Positions 10,870 through 18,610 of a DNA stretch of 64,000 bases are shown piece after piece (positions within the stretch are counted from its first letter, which is position 1; each line of letters starts with the position of its first letter). The notes below the pieces were generated by a model that was not told where the DNA came from, did no database searches, and saw nothing but the letters and a program-made list of their open reading frames with translations. The DNA is from Bacteroidota bacterium (GTDB lineage: Bacteria > Bacteroidota > Bacteroidia > 2-12-FULL-35-15), in the NCBI GenBank assembly GCA_016722565.1, contig JADKIU010000003.1, positions 310,001 through 374,000 of the forward strand, in the 5' to 3' direction. The translations under genes and the position numbers were made by a program.

Positions 10870-13800
10870 TGAAAAAAATTGCGCTCTATTTCTTTATTTG
10901 TGTTTCTAAGCTTGCACTTGCGCAAGTATCTAAAACTGCCAAAACGGTTTCAGTTGAAGCCTTTTATGTAGATGAAAGTGAAATAAACAGTAACGAGTAC
11001 AAACAATATGTTCCGGAAACAGATACGAGTTCATTAAAAAGAAAATGCGTTAGAGGAAGTCTGCCTTGGAAAAATATCGATTTTTATCTTTCACAAGATA
11101 CGTCAACAAAGGAATTTGATTTCTCACATTCAGATTTGAAATGCACCGGCAGTGATAATCTTCCAAGCCATACTTTTAAATCCATCCACCAAGAAGAATC
11201 AGAAAAATACGCTCATTATAATTTCTCTACAAATGAACAATGGGATAGCTTAAGAACATTTGAAACAGGAATCCAACATCCGATTGCAAAACAAAAAACA
11301 CTCGGTCGTGCCTGTAATTTAAACAAACGCGTTTACGGTTGGCATCCCTACTGGAGTGCTGGACTAGAAGCAAACTACGACTGGAATGGATTAACAGATC
11401 TTTGCTATTTTTCTTACGAAGTAAATTCTGCAAACGGAAATGCAATTACCACCCACAATTGGTCAACCGCCAGTGTAGTTTCAACCGCTCAAGCAAACGG
11501 AGTGAATGTAACATTATGCGCCACTTTGTTTAGCGGACACACCACTTTTTTCTCCAGCCCTACCTCACAACAAACCTTAATCACCAACTTAATAAACTTA
11601 GTTGCTGCACGGGGAGCAAAAGGAGTCAACATTGATTTCGAAGGAATGGGCGCATCACATCGAACAGCATTTACTGCCTTCATGATTGATTTGTGTAATC
11701 AAATGCATACCGCTATTCCCGGCTCCGAAATTAGCATTTGTTTGTATGCTGTTGATTGGAGCAATGTATTTGACATGGCAGCAATGAATCCGTATGTTGA
11801 TTTTTTTATCATCATGGGATACGATTATTACTATAGCGGTAGCTCAACAGCCGGACCGGAATCTCCTTTGTATAATTTCCAAACATCCTATAATTACACA
11901 CTCCCAAAATCGTTAACGTTTTATTTAGATCAAGGTACTACTAATTCAAAATTACTTTTAGGATTGCCTTGGTATGGGCGCGAGTGGGCAACAACCTCGG
12001 CAAGTATTCCCAGTGCAACGTCTGGCGTAGGAACAAGTTCTGTAACCTACTCAACCATGCGAAACAATGTAAGCGGCAATTATTCTACCCGCGCCTGGGA
12101 TCCGATTAGTTTTTCTACTTATTTTCCATCTGTTCGTGGTGGTAACAATTGGCAGGCATTTATTGATGACAAAACAGCATTCGATTATAAATTCGATTTG
12201 GTGAATCAACGCAACATTGGCGGAATAGGAATCTGGGCATTGGGATACGACAATGGTTACAACGACCTCTGGAATTTAATACAAGATAAATTTACTAATT
12301 GTGCGATCATTCCTTGTACCGATACCATTTATGATATGGGAGGACCAAGCAGAAATTATTACGACAAAGAAGATTACACCTTCACCATTGCACCCACTGG
12401 TGCAACCGGATTAACATTAAACTTCTCATCATTCAACACTGAACTAAATTACGATACACTTTGGATTTACAACGGACCATCAACAGCATCACCGCTCATC
12501 GGATTCTATCATGGGACAGCGAGTCCGGGTTTAATTACCGCAAGTGGCAATTCATTAACCTTGCGATACAAATCTGATGTATCAACAGTTGCATCGGGAT
12601 TTCAAGCGATATGGAATTGCAGTGTCGATTTAATTGCTCCCACAACAACAGTTTCTGTTCCTTCCGGATGGGTTACCACAAATTTTACCGCAAACTTTAC
12701 GGATACTGATAATGTGGGCGGTTCAGGAATTGAAAAAAGTTTTTATCAGGTGTTGGAAAACAATGGTACCGAATGGAGAGCCAATAACGGAAATGGATTT
12801 TTTAGTGATAATTTTGATGCTGCCATTCATCCGGATTGGACTGTAGAAAGCGGAGTATGGAGTATCACTGGTGGTTATCTTAATCAAACCGACCAAACCA
12901 ATGCGAATACAAACATATGGGCGCCACTCACACAAAACTTATCGAATAGATATTTATACAACTGGCAAGGAAAAATTGACGGAACAGGCACAAATAGACG
13001 AGCCGGATTACATTTCTTTTGTGATGATGCAACACTTAGCAACAGAGGAAATTCTTATTTCGTATGGTTCAGAGTTGAAACCGGTGCTTGTGAATTTTAC
13101 AAAGTGGTGAGTAATGTTTTCAGCTTAGTACATTCCGTTCCAATGACTGTAAATGCGGGGCAATGGTATGATTACAAAGTTTTGTATGATCGCATCTCAG
13201 GAAAAATGGATGTTTATCAGGATAATAATTTTGTTGGCAGCTGGACGGATTCAACTCCTTTTTCTACCGGCAATGCTATTTCGTTTCGCAATGGAAATTC
13301 CGATTACATGATCAATGATTTAAAAGTATACCGCTCACGACTTCCTTCTGTGACAGTAAGTGTGGGAGCTGCCGCAACAAATGATGTTCGTTTTCAAAAT
13401 GCAAATCCGAGTTCACCATCATGCAGAGTTAAGTCCATTACAAAAGATGCTGCCGGTAATTTATCCGCTATTAGTTCACAGGATGTAAATGTTGATTGGA
13501 CAAACCCATCCAATGTATCTATCGAAGATGGAACGTCCACTGATATTGACACAACTTACTCACTCACGCAACTTTCAGCGAACTGGACAAACAGCACTGA
13601 CCCTCATTCAGGAATTACGGAATATTGGTATGCGATCGGAACAAGTCCGGGCGCTACCGATATTGTCAACTGGACAAGCAATGCATTGTCTATATCTAAA
13701 ACACATTCAGGCTTATCTTTAACACCAGGACAATATTATTACTTTAGTGTGCAATCTGAAGACGGTGCAGGTTTGCGATCTAGCATCCTAAGCTCTGACG

Positions 13801-14105
13801 GACAACTTGCTTTATTGTCCACAGAAATCACGAACATATCCAAGGATTTGAATTTTATTGCTTATCCAAATCCCTTTTCTGAAACAACAACTATCGCCTA
13901 CCAACTAAATGACGCTTCTGAAATTGAAATTTCGCTAATAGATGTTCTTGGCAAACAAATTGTATTGCTGCAGAAACAAAATCAACCTAGTGGCCAACAC
14001 CAACTCATCATTGATAAAACCAAGTTGAATTTATCAAAAGGAATTTATCTTTTAAAATTGGATGTTGAGGAACAAGAGTTAATCATGCGCTTGATTATAC
14101 AATAA
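10869..14105 (+). CDS. Secreted glycoside hydrolase family 18 protein with CUB module and type A sorting domain
   Basis: Exported protein of 1078 aa. A signal peptide (ending LALAQ) is followed by a linker, then a GH18 barrel (about 155-475; RVYGWHPYW, GAKGVNIDFEGMG, IIMGYDYYYSGS, GLPWYGREW, GIGIWALGYDNG), a CUB-like domain (about 490-585), a module nearly identical to that of the preceding amidase (about 590-870), a fibronectin III-like region and a type A sorting domain (about 990-1078; YPNPFSETTTIAY). The catalytic DxxDxDxE motif reads KGVNIDFE: the last Asp and the Glu proton donor are kept, while the first two Asp are replaced. It resembles peptidoglycan- or chitin-acting GH18 enzymes, but the substrate is not known. 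The GTG start shares its G with the preceding TAG stop, so the two enzymes are translationally coupled. Confidence 0.88.
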   Translation: MKKIALYFFICVSKLALAQVSKTAKTVSVEAFYVDESEINSNEYKQYVPETDTSSLKRKCVRGSLPWKNIDFYLSQDTSTKEFDFSHSDLKCTGSDNLPSHTFKSIHQEESEKYAHYNFSTNEQWDSLRTFETGIQHPIAKQKTLGRACNLNKRVYGWHPYWSAGLEANYDWNGLTDLCYFSYEVNSANGNAITTHNWSTASVVSTAQANGVNVTLCATLFSGHTTFFSSPTSQQTLITNLINLVAARGAKGVNIDFEGMGASHRTAFTAFMIDLCNQMHTAIPGSEISICLYAVDWSNVFDMAAMNPYVDFFIIMGYDYYYSGSSTAGPESPLYNFQTSYNYTLPKSLTFYLDQGTTNSKLLLGLPWYGREWATTSASIPSATSGVGTSSVTYSTMRNNVSGNYSTRAWDPISFSTYFPSVRGGNNWQAFIDDKTAFDYKFDLVNQRNIGGIGIWALGYDNGYNDLWNLIQDKFTNCAIIPCTDTIYDMGGPSRNYYDKEDYTFTIAPTGATGLTLNFSSFNTELNYDTLWIYNGPSTASPLIGFYHGTASPGLITASGNSLTLRYKSDVSTVASGFQAIWNCSVDLIAPTTTVSVPSGWVTTNFTANFTDTDNVGGSGIEKSFYQVLENNGTEWRANNGNGFFSDNFDAAIHPDWTVESGVWSITGGYLNQTDQTNANTNIWAPLTQNLSNRYLYNWQGKIDGTGTNRRAGLHFFCDDATLSNRGNSYFVWFRVETGACEFYKVVSNVFSLVHSVPMTVNAGQWYDYKVLYDRISGKMDVYQDNNFVGSWTDSTPFSTGNAISFRNGNSDYMINDLKVYRSRLPSVTVSVGAAATNDVRFQNANPSSPSCRVKSITKDAAGNLSAISSQDVNVDWTNPSNVSIEDGTSTDIDTTYSLTQLSANWTNSTDPHSGITEYWYAIGTSPGATDIVNWTSNALSISKTHSGLSLTPGQYYYFSVQSEDGAGLRSSILSSDGQLALLSTEITNISKDLNFIAYPNPFSETTTIAYQLNDASEIEISLIDVLGKQIVLLQKQNQPSGQHQLIIDKTKLNLSKGIYLLKLDVEEQELIMRLIIQ

Positions 14106-14116
14106 ATGTGTGTTTT

Positions 14117-14983
14117 ATGAATAGATTATTGCTCGCTACTCTTTTACTGTTTTCTTTTTCAATTGTTGCTCAAGAAGACCTTGACCCATTTGATAAATAT
14201 GGCCCTCCGGGAGCAATGACCTATACAAATATAAAAGAAGCTTTAAAAGAACCCAAAGTCGTTTACAAGTTAAAATTAGATAACCAACCCATCGATCCGA
14301 AATTGTTTCCAAAAATTGGAAAGTTTGAACAACTACAAGTATTGCAATTAAACGGAAATGGACTTACACAACTGCCCGCTGAATTAAAAGACCTCAGCAA
14401 TCTGGTTTATTTCGCCTGTTTTGAAAATCCTATCACGACATTACCAAAAGACATTGGCAATTTATCCATGTTAAATGAAATTCATTTCCACGGCTCGCAG
14501 CTGGATTCATTACCTTACGAAATTGCATACTTAGGAAAATTAAAAGTGCTAGAAATTCAAAATAACAAAGCCGATACTTTTTATTTCCCTAATTCAATTG
14601 GATATCTGAGTAATCTGAGTAGTATCTTGCTTTACAATACAAAACTCGATACGCTTCCACAGAGTTTTGCAGAATTTAAAAAATTAAAAAGCATTACGAT
14701 GACACGATGTGGAATAAAAGAGATTCCAAAAACTGTTGCAAAAATAAGCACCTTGGAAATATTGATTTTAGATGACAACCAATTGACGGAACTAAATAAA
14801 CGGGTATTCAAATTAAAAAACTTAAAATATTTGTCGGTGCAGAACAACCAACTGACGTTTATTTCAGAGAATATTAGTGTGATGCAAAACTTGGAAGTGC
14901 TTGATTTGAGAGGCAATACATTTAAAGAGTTTGACATAGCTGTATTAAAGGCATTATTGCCAAAGTGCAGAATCATGTATTGA
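14117..14983 (+). CDS. Secreted leucine-rich repeat protein
   Basis: 288 aa with a signal peptide (ending SIVAQ) and about eight to nine leucine-rich repeats of 22-24 residues. Examples are LQVLQLNGNGLTQLPAEL, LKVLEIQNNK, LEILILDDNQLTEL and LEVLDLRGNTF. Such proteins usually mediate protein-protein contacts outside the cytoplasm. No catalytic domain, membrane anchor or sorting domain follows the repeats; the end RIMY is a plain cap. ATG 14117 is chosen over the GTG at 14108 because it begins the signal peptide. It sits 11 nt after the GH18 gene and 10 nt before a lipoprotein gene, so co-transcription is likely. The specific partner is unknown. Confidence 0.8.
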   Translation: MNRLLLATLLLFSFSIVAQEDLDPFDKYGPPGAMTYTNIKEALKEPKVVYKLKLDNQPIDPKLFPKIGKFEQLQVLQLNGNGLTQLPAELKDLSNLVYFACFENPITTLPKDIGNLSMLNEIHFHGSQLDSLPYEIAYLGKLKVLEIQNNKADTFYFPNSIGYLSNLSSILLYNTKLDTLPQSFAEFKKLKSITMTRCGIKEIPKTVAKISTLEILILDDNQLTELNKRVFKLKNLKYLSVQNNQLTFISENISVMQNLEVLDLRGNTFKEFDIAVLKALLPKCRIMY

Positions 14984-14993
14984 TAAACCTGAG

Positions 14994-15533
14994 ATGGCAA
15001 AGACAAAAAAGCTTTTTCACAATCTTCAAATACAAGCAGGATGCTTTCTGATTACGCTTGTATTGTTAGCTTGTAACAATACAAGTGAATCCAACAGCCA
15101 GAATGGCAATGCAGATTCCGCATCAACTCCTTCAAAAGAAAAACAAGCCAAATCAATTGCTACAATTACCAAAAATGATAGTACCTCTATTTGGATATAC
15201 GACTATGCTACTTCAACACCGATAAAAAACCAAGAAGCAAAGCCTGAACTTTTAACACCCCAAAAGATAATCGAATTTATAAATTCTAACAATTCTTCCG
15301 TGCATCTTGACCTCAGAAAGATTTCAAATGATACCATCTTCGTTAAAATAAAAGAAAGTACGTTTTTAACACAACAAATGGGAAGCACAGGAGCGGATGA
15401 ATATATGTCGGTAACAACATTTACACTTACAGAGTTAAAAGGAATGAAATATGTGAATTATGATTTTGAAGAAGGGGATCATGCAAATCCGGGAACTTAC
15501 TCCAGAAAATATTATTTGGAAAGAAACAATTAA
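14994..15533 (+). CDS. Putative lipoprotein of unknown function
   Basis: 179 aa. The N-terminus is a hydrophobic segment ending LVLLACNN, a good lipobox with Cys near residue 27, followed by a Ser/Asn/Lys-rich tether (about 28-60) and a compact domain (about 65-179). In that domain LDLRKISNDTIFVKI, FLTQQMGSTGADEYM and the terminal FEEGDHANPGTYSRKYYLE stand out. The segment near TGADEYM resembles lipoproteins common in this phylum, but I cannot assign a family. The gene is the last of the forward cluster and faces mtgA tail to tail, with 31 nt between the stops. Confidence 0.7.
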   Translation: MAKTKKLFHNLQIQAGCFLITLVLLACNNTSESNSQNGNADSASTPSKEKQAKSIATITKNDSTSIWIYDYATSTPIKNQEAKPELLTPQKIIEFINSNNSSVHLDLRKISNDTIFVKIKESTFLTQQMGSTGADEYMSVTTFTLTELKGMKYVNYDFEEGDHANPGTYSRKYYLERNN

Positions 15534-15564
15534 TCTATACTTCGGAAATTAGAAAACCGGTGCG

Positions 15565-16299
15565 TTACCTTTTCTTTTTCTTCTTCACCTCTTTCTCTTC
15601 TGGTTCTTCATATTTCAATACGCCTCCCCATAAATTCATTTGATTCATGACCCAATTTTTTCTTCCTTGAATATATCCACTCGGCTTGCCTGCATTAAAC
15701 TTTCGCGGATTGGGCAATACTGCGGCAATGGTTGCACATTCGGATTTGCTCATATACTTTGCATCCTTTTTGAAAAAGGTTTTAGATGCAGCTTGAGCTC
15801 CGTAAACACCATTCCCCATTTCAATTACATTTAGGTAAACTTCCATGATGCGTTCTTTACTCCAGAATGTTTCAATTAAAAAAGTAAAATAGACTTCAAA
15901 TCCTTTTCGAATGTAACTTCTGCCTGGCCAAAGAAAAACATTTTTTGCAGTTTGCTGACTAATCGTACTTGCGCCCCGTGTTTTTTTATGCGTTTCGTTA
16001 TAATCCATCGCCTTTTCGATTGCTTCGAAATCAAAGCCATTGTGCTTGATGAAATTTTGATCTTCCGAACACACAACCGCTAATTGCAAACTTGGTGAAA
16101 TCTCATCAAGGGAAACCCAATCTTTTTCAAGTTTCATTTCTTTACCATCCATTTTTTGTTCTACACATCGAATCAACATCAAGGGAGTAACAGGAATTGG
16201 CACCCATCTAAAAAATACAACGGAAACGATGCTGACAATCAAAAACCACATTGCAGCTTTCCAGGTAAAACGCCAGAGTTTTTTTAAAAATTCTTTCAC
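15565..16299 (-). CDS. mtgA: Monofunctional biosynthetic peptidoglycan transglycosylase
   Basis: Polymerises lipid II into glycan strands on the outer face of the inner membrane. The 244-aa protein has one N-terminal membrane helix (about 12-32) and a GT51 domain (about 60-220). Motifs in order are VCSEDQNFIKHNGFD (catalytic Glu in the EDQNF block), RGASTISQQTAKNVFLW, the segment around SKERIMEVYLN and IEMGNGVYGAQAASKTFFKK. It lacks a transpeptidase domain, as expected for MtgA, and ends in a Lys-rich tail. The start is GTG at 16299, two bases after the stop of a PorP/SprF gene. It is therefore the last gene of a four-gene operon otherwise devoted to surface or type IX proteins, which is an unusual partner set. 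Confidence 0.95.
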   Translation of the reverse strand: MKEFLKKLWRFTWKAAMWFLIVSIVSVVFFRWVPIPVTPLMLIRCVEQKMDGKEMKLEKDWVSLDEISPSLQLAVVCSEDQNFIKHNGFDFEAIEKAMDYNETHKKTRGASTISQQTAKNVFLWPGRSYIRKGFEVYFTFLIETFWSKERIMEVYLNVIEMGNGVYGAQAASKTFFKKDAKYMSKSECATIAAVLPNPRKFNAGKPSGYIQGRKNWVMNQMNLWGGVLKYEEPEEKEVKKKKKR

Positions 16300-16301
16300 A
16301 G

Positions 16302-17261
16302 TTAAAAATCAAAATCAAATTTAGGACAATCTGCTGCTCCATTCGGTTTATCATACCCTTCGCTACTCATAACAGGAGTCATCCCCATCATAAACTCAGT
16401 AGAATTAGCATTTGCCGAGCGAAATTGAGAAATCGTATAATCATATGCAAATCCAATCACCACATTTTTTAACACCCGAATCTGAATCATTGCAGAAACA
16501 GCATCGTGCATGCGATAGGTCACTCCTACTCCAATACGTTGACGGTAATAGGTCATAAAATTAAATTGGGAAGAAGGGATTCCAATAAAATTGGATTGAA
16601 TATTAATTCCCGGTACGAATACAAAATCGTACCCTGCCGATTTAAATTTTTTACTAGCTGTAAATACCGCTGTTGGTAGCAACCTACTTCCTGTTCCGAT
16701 TTCTTTACTCCCTTGACGTAATGTGTTTTTATACAGATTTCTTATAGAAATTCCGATTGAAACTTTTTTTGAGTAAAGATATAATCCCGGAATAATATCC
16801 GGCAACAGTACTTTCGGTCCGTTTTGCGACAAAGCAGGGTCAAATTCATTAAAAACAGTATTTGTAAGCCCGACACTTTTAATGCCAGCTGCTACACCAA
16901 AACTTAAATAATATTTCGATGATAATTTTAAATGGATGGCATACGATCCGTATGCAGCTTTATTTGTAAAAATCCCAAATTTATCTTGCTCTACATACGC
17001 TCCTACTCCATGCCAATAATATTTGTATCCTTTTTTACCCCAGGCTTTTGTTATACTAGCAAAATTTGTTTCAGGTGCTAAAGAAAATCCACGCCATTGC
17101 GTTCTTCTTCCAACCATTATATATAAACCTTTACCAGAACCCGCAACAGCCGGATTTAGCCCATACTCATTCATCATGAATTGTGAGTACTGAGCCGACT
17201 GCTGTGCGACTCCTGAAAAAGGAATCAATAATAATAGGATATAGAGTTTATATTTTTTCAT
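16302..17261 (-). CDS. PorP/SprF family type IX secretion outer-membrane protein
   Basis: 319 aa, second family member in the window. A signal peptide (ending FSGVAQ) is followed by the family opening SAQYSQFMMNEYGLNPAVAG, the RTQWRGFSLAPETN block and a long beta-barrel with VIGFAYDYTISQF near the end. The start is ATG 17261, overlapping the TGA of the upstream gene (ATGA); the in-frame start 18 nt earlier would lie inside that gene. Its partner is the upstream SprB-repeat/CHU_C protein. SprF-type proteins are known to be needed for export of SprB-like adhesins that carry this type B ending, so this pair probably forms a client and its dedicated outer-membrane factor. Confidence 0.93.
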   Translation of the reverse strand: MKKYKLYILLLLIPFSGVAQQSAQYSQFMMNEYGLNPAVAGSGKGLYIMVGRRTQWRGFSLAPETNFASITKAWGKKGYKYYWHGVGAYVEQDKFGIFTNKAAYGSYAIHLKLSSKYYLSFGVAAGIKSVGLTNTVFNEFDPALSQNGPKVLLPDIIPGLYLYSKKVSIGISIRNLYKNTLRQGSKEIGTGSRLLPTAVFTASKKFKSAGYDFVFVPGINIQSNFIGIPSSQFNFMTYYRQRIGVGVTYRMHDAVSAMIQIRVLKNVVIGFAYDYTISQFRSANANSTEFMMGMTPVMSSEGYDKPNGAADCPKFDFDF

Positions 17262-17815
17262 TTTACAATTGAAACACATCCTTTTATAATTGAACTTTCA
17301 TCCGATTGATCGTGATAAATCACATAATAATAACTGGCATCAGGAAGTGCAACTCCTAACAAATCTTTACCATCCCAAAGTTGATATAACCCATTTTGCT
17401 CAAACACTTTTTGTCCTAGGCGATTGAATACCATAAACCGTGCTTTTGAAAAGTAGTTCGCATTTAAAATAAACCAGGTATCATTGATTCCATCATTATT
17501 TGGTGTAAAAACAATTTCAGGAGCCATCTCACATTGAGATACTTTAATTTCAATCGATACACTTGTATCATTTCCTACATCATCTGTAATCAAAACCGTA
17601 TATACTCCTTCGTTCAAATTCTGCAGGGTACTGGTTGTATCACCGGTATTCCAATTAAAAGAATAGGGTCCTAAAGAAGAAGTCACCAAAATTTCCAATT
17701 CACCTAAAACGGTACGGTTACACTTTACATCTTGCTTTGATACACTAAAAGAAATCTGTGCAAACGAAACATTGCAAAGGAATAAAAATAAACTAAATGT
17801 AATTTGTCTAATCAT
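17258..17815 (-). CDS. Small SprB-repeat protein with gliding-associated C-terminal (CHU_C, type B) sorting domain
   Basis: 185 aa. In order: signal peptide (ending VSFAQ), a SprB-type repeat (about 25-95; GPYSFNWNTGDTTSTLQNL and GVYTVLITDD) and the CHU_C/gliding-associated domain (about 97-185; FTPNNDGINDTWFI, FMVFNRLGQKVFEQ, LWDGK, PDASYYYVI). The last domain is the type B secretion signal of type IX clients that need PorP/SprF partners. The neighbour downstream is exactly such a protein, with start and stop overlapping by 4 nt, and there is a matching 4-nt overlap with the upstream TPR gene. It is very short for this class: one repeat only, compared with thousands of residues in SprB. Confidence 0.87.
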   Translation of the reverse strand: MIRQITFSLFLFLCNVSFAQISFSVSKQDVKCNRTVLGELEILVTSSLGPYSFNWNTGDTTSTLQNLNEGVYTVLITDDVGNDTSVSIEIKVSQCEMAPEIVFTPNNDGINDTWFILNANYFSKARFMVFNRLGQKVFEQNGLYQLWDGKDLLGVALPDASYYYVIYHDQSDESSIIKGCVSIVK

Positions 17816-18525
17816 GGATTACAGAGTTTAGTAACTAACTCATCAGCCATGATGCTTCCTTTTTCTGCTGCTGTTTTTAACAACTCGCAAGCCGGACCTT
17901 TATCACCGTGCTGATACAAGGTAGTTGCAAGTCCGATATATGCTTCACGATAGTTTGGATCTAATTCCAAAACTTTTTTATAATCCGCAACAGCTCCGGT
18001 ATAATCTCCGGAAATATCTTTCCAAAATGCACGACTGTAAAATGCATTAGAATAATTGGAATCAAAGGAAATCGACTTATCCAAATCTTTAATTGCAGCA
18101 TCGTAATCGTCCAAATGTGCTTTTGCTAAAGCACGATTGTAATATGTTTTTGATTTTGTTGGATTTAGTTCGATTGCCTTATTAAAATCTTTTATTGCCC
18201 CGATGTAATCTTTAATTTGTGCTTTTACAATGCCTCTGCCGTTGATGGCATCAAAATAGTTGGGATTTAATTTGATGGCTTTATCCAGAAGTTTAATGGC
18301 AATTTTATATTCGCCCATTTTATAATTGATAAAACCTTGCAAACAATAAGCACTATCATAATTGGGATTTTGAGAAATGGCATTGTCTAAATCATGCAAT
18401 GCGGCAGTATAATCTTTTTGAGAGTCGTTAAGAATAGCACTTTTATAAAATTCGAGAGCCGAATTTTGTGAAAACGAAAAAGCAAAACAAAATATAAAAA
18501 GAAATGAGAGTAGCGTTTTCTTCAT
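17812..18525 (-). CDS. Secreted tetratricopeptide repeat protein
   Basis: 237 aa with a signal peptide (ending FSFSQ) and five to six TPR units (about 22-230). Typical positions are YTAALHDLDNAISQNPNYDSAY, split over units such as AIKLLDKAIKLNPNYFDA, AIKDFNKAIELNPTKS and AVADYKKVLELDPNY. The C-terminal unit has CELLKTAAEKGS and ends KLCNP with paired cysteines. It probably acts in the periplasm as an interaction scaffold. It is the first gene of the operon that continues with the CHU_C protein, PorP/SprF and mtgA, and overlaps the next gene by 4 nt. The exact function is unknown. Confidence 0.85.
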   Translation of the reverse strand: MKKTLLSFLFIFCFAFSFSQNSALEFYKSAILNDSQKDYTAALHDLDNAISQNPNYDSAYCLQGFINYKMGEYKIAIKLLDKAIKLNPNYFDAINGRGIVKAQIKDYIGAIKDFNKAIELNPTKSKTYYNRALAKAHLDDYDAAIKDLDKSISFDSNYSNAFYSRAFWKDISGDYTGAVADYKKVLELDPNYREAYIGLATTLYQHGDKGPACELLKTAAEKGSIMADELVTKLCNP

Positions 18526-18543
18526 TGATTCACTTTGTTAATA

Positions 18544-18580
18544 CGCCATTGTAAGATCTTCAACAAAACTCACAATGGCG
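18544..18580. repeat. Intergenic inverted repeat between purL and the TPR operon
   Basis: CGCCATTGTAAG and CTCACAATGGCG form a 12-bp stem (11 of 12 paired) around a 13-nt loop. It lies downstream of purL and upstream of the TPR gene, both on the minus strand. No U-run follows it on either strand, so a simple intrinsic terminator is not shown. A hairpin that protects an mRNA end or a protein site are alternatives. Confidence 0.55.
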
Positions 18581-18610
18581 CACCAAATATAGTTGGATTA
18601 AATAGAAATC

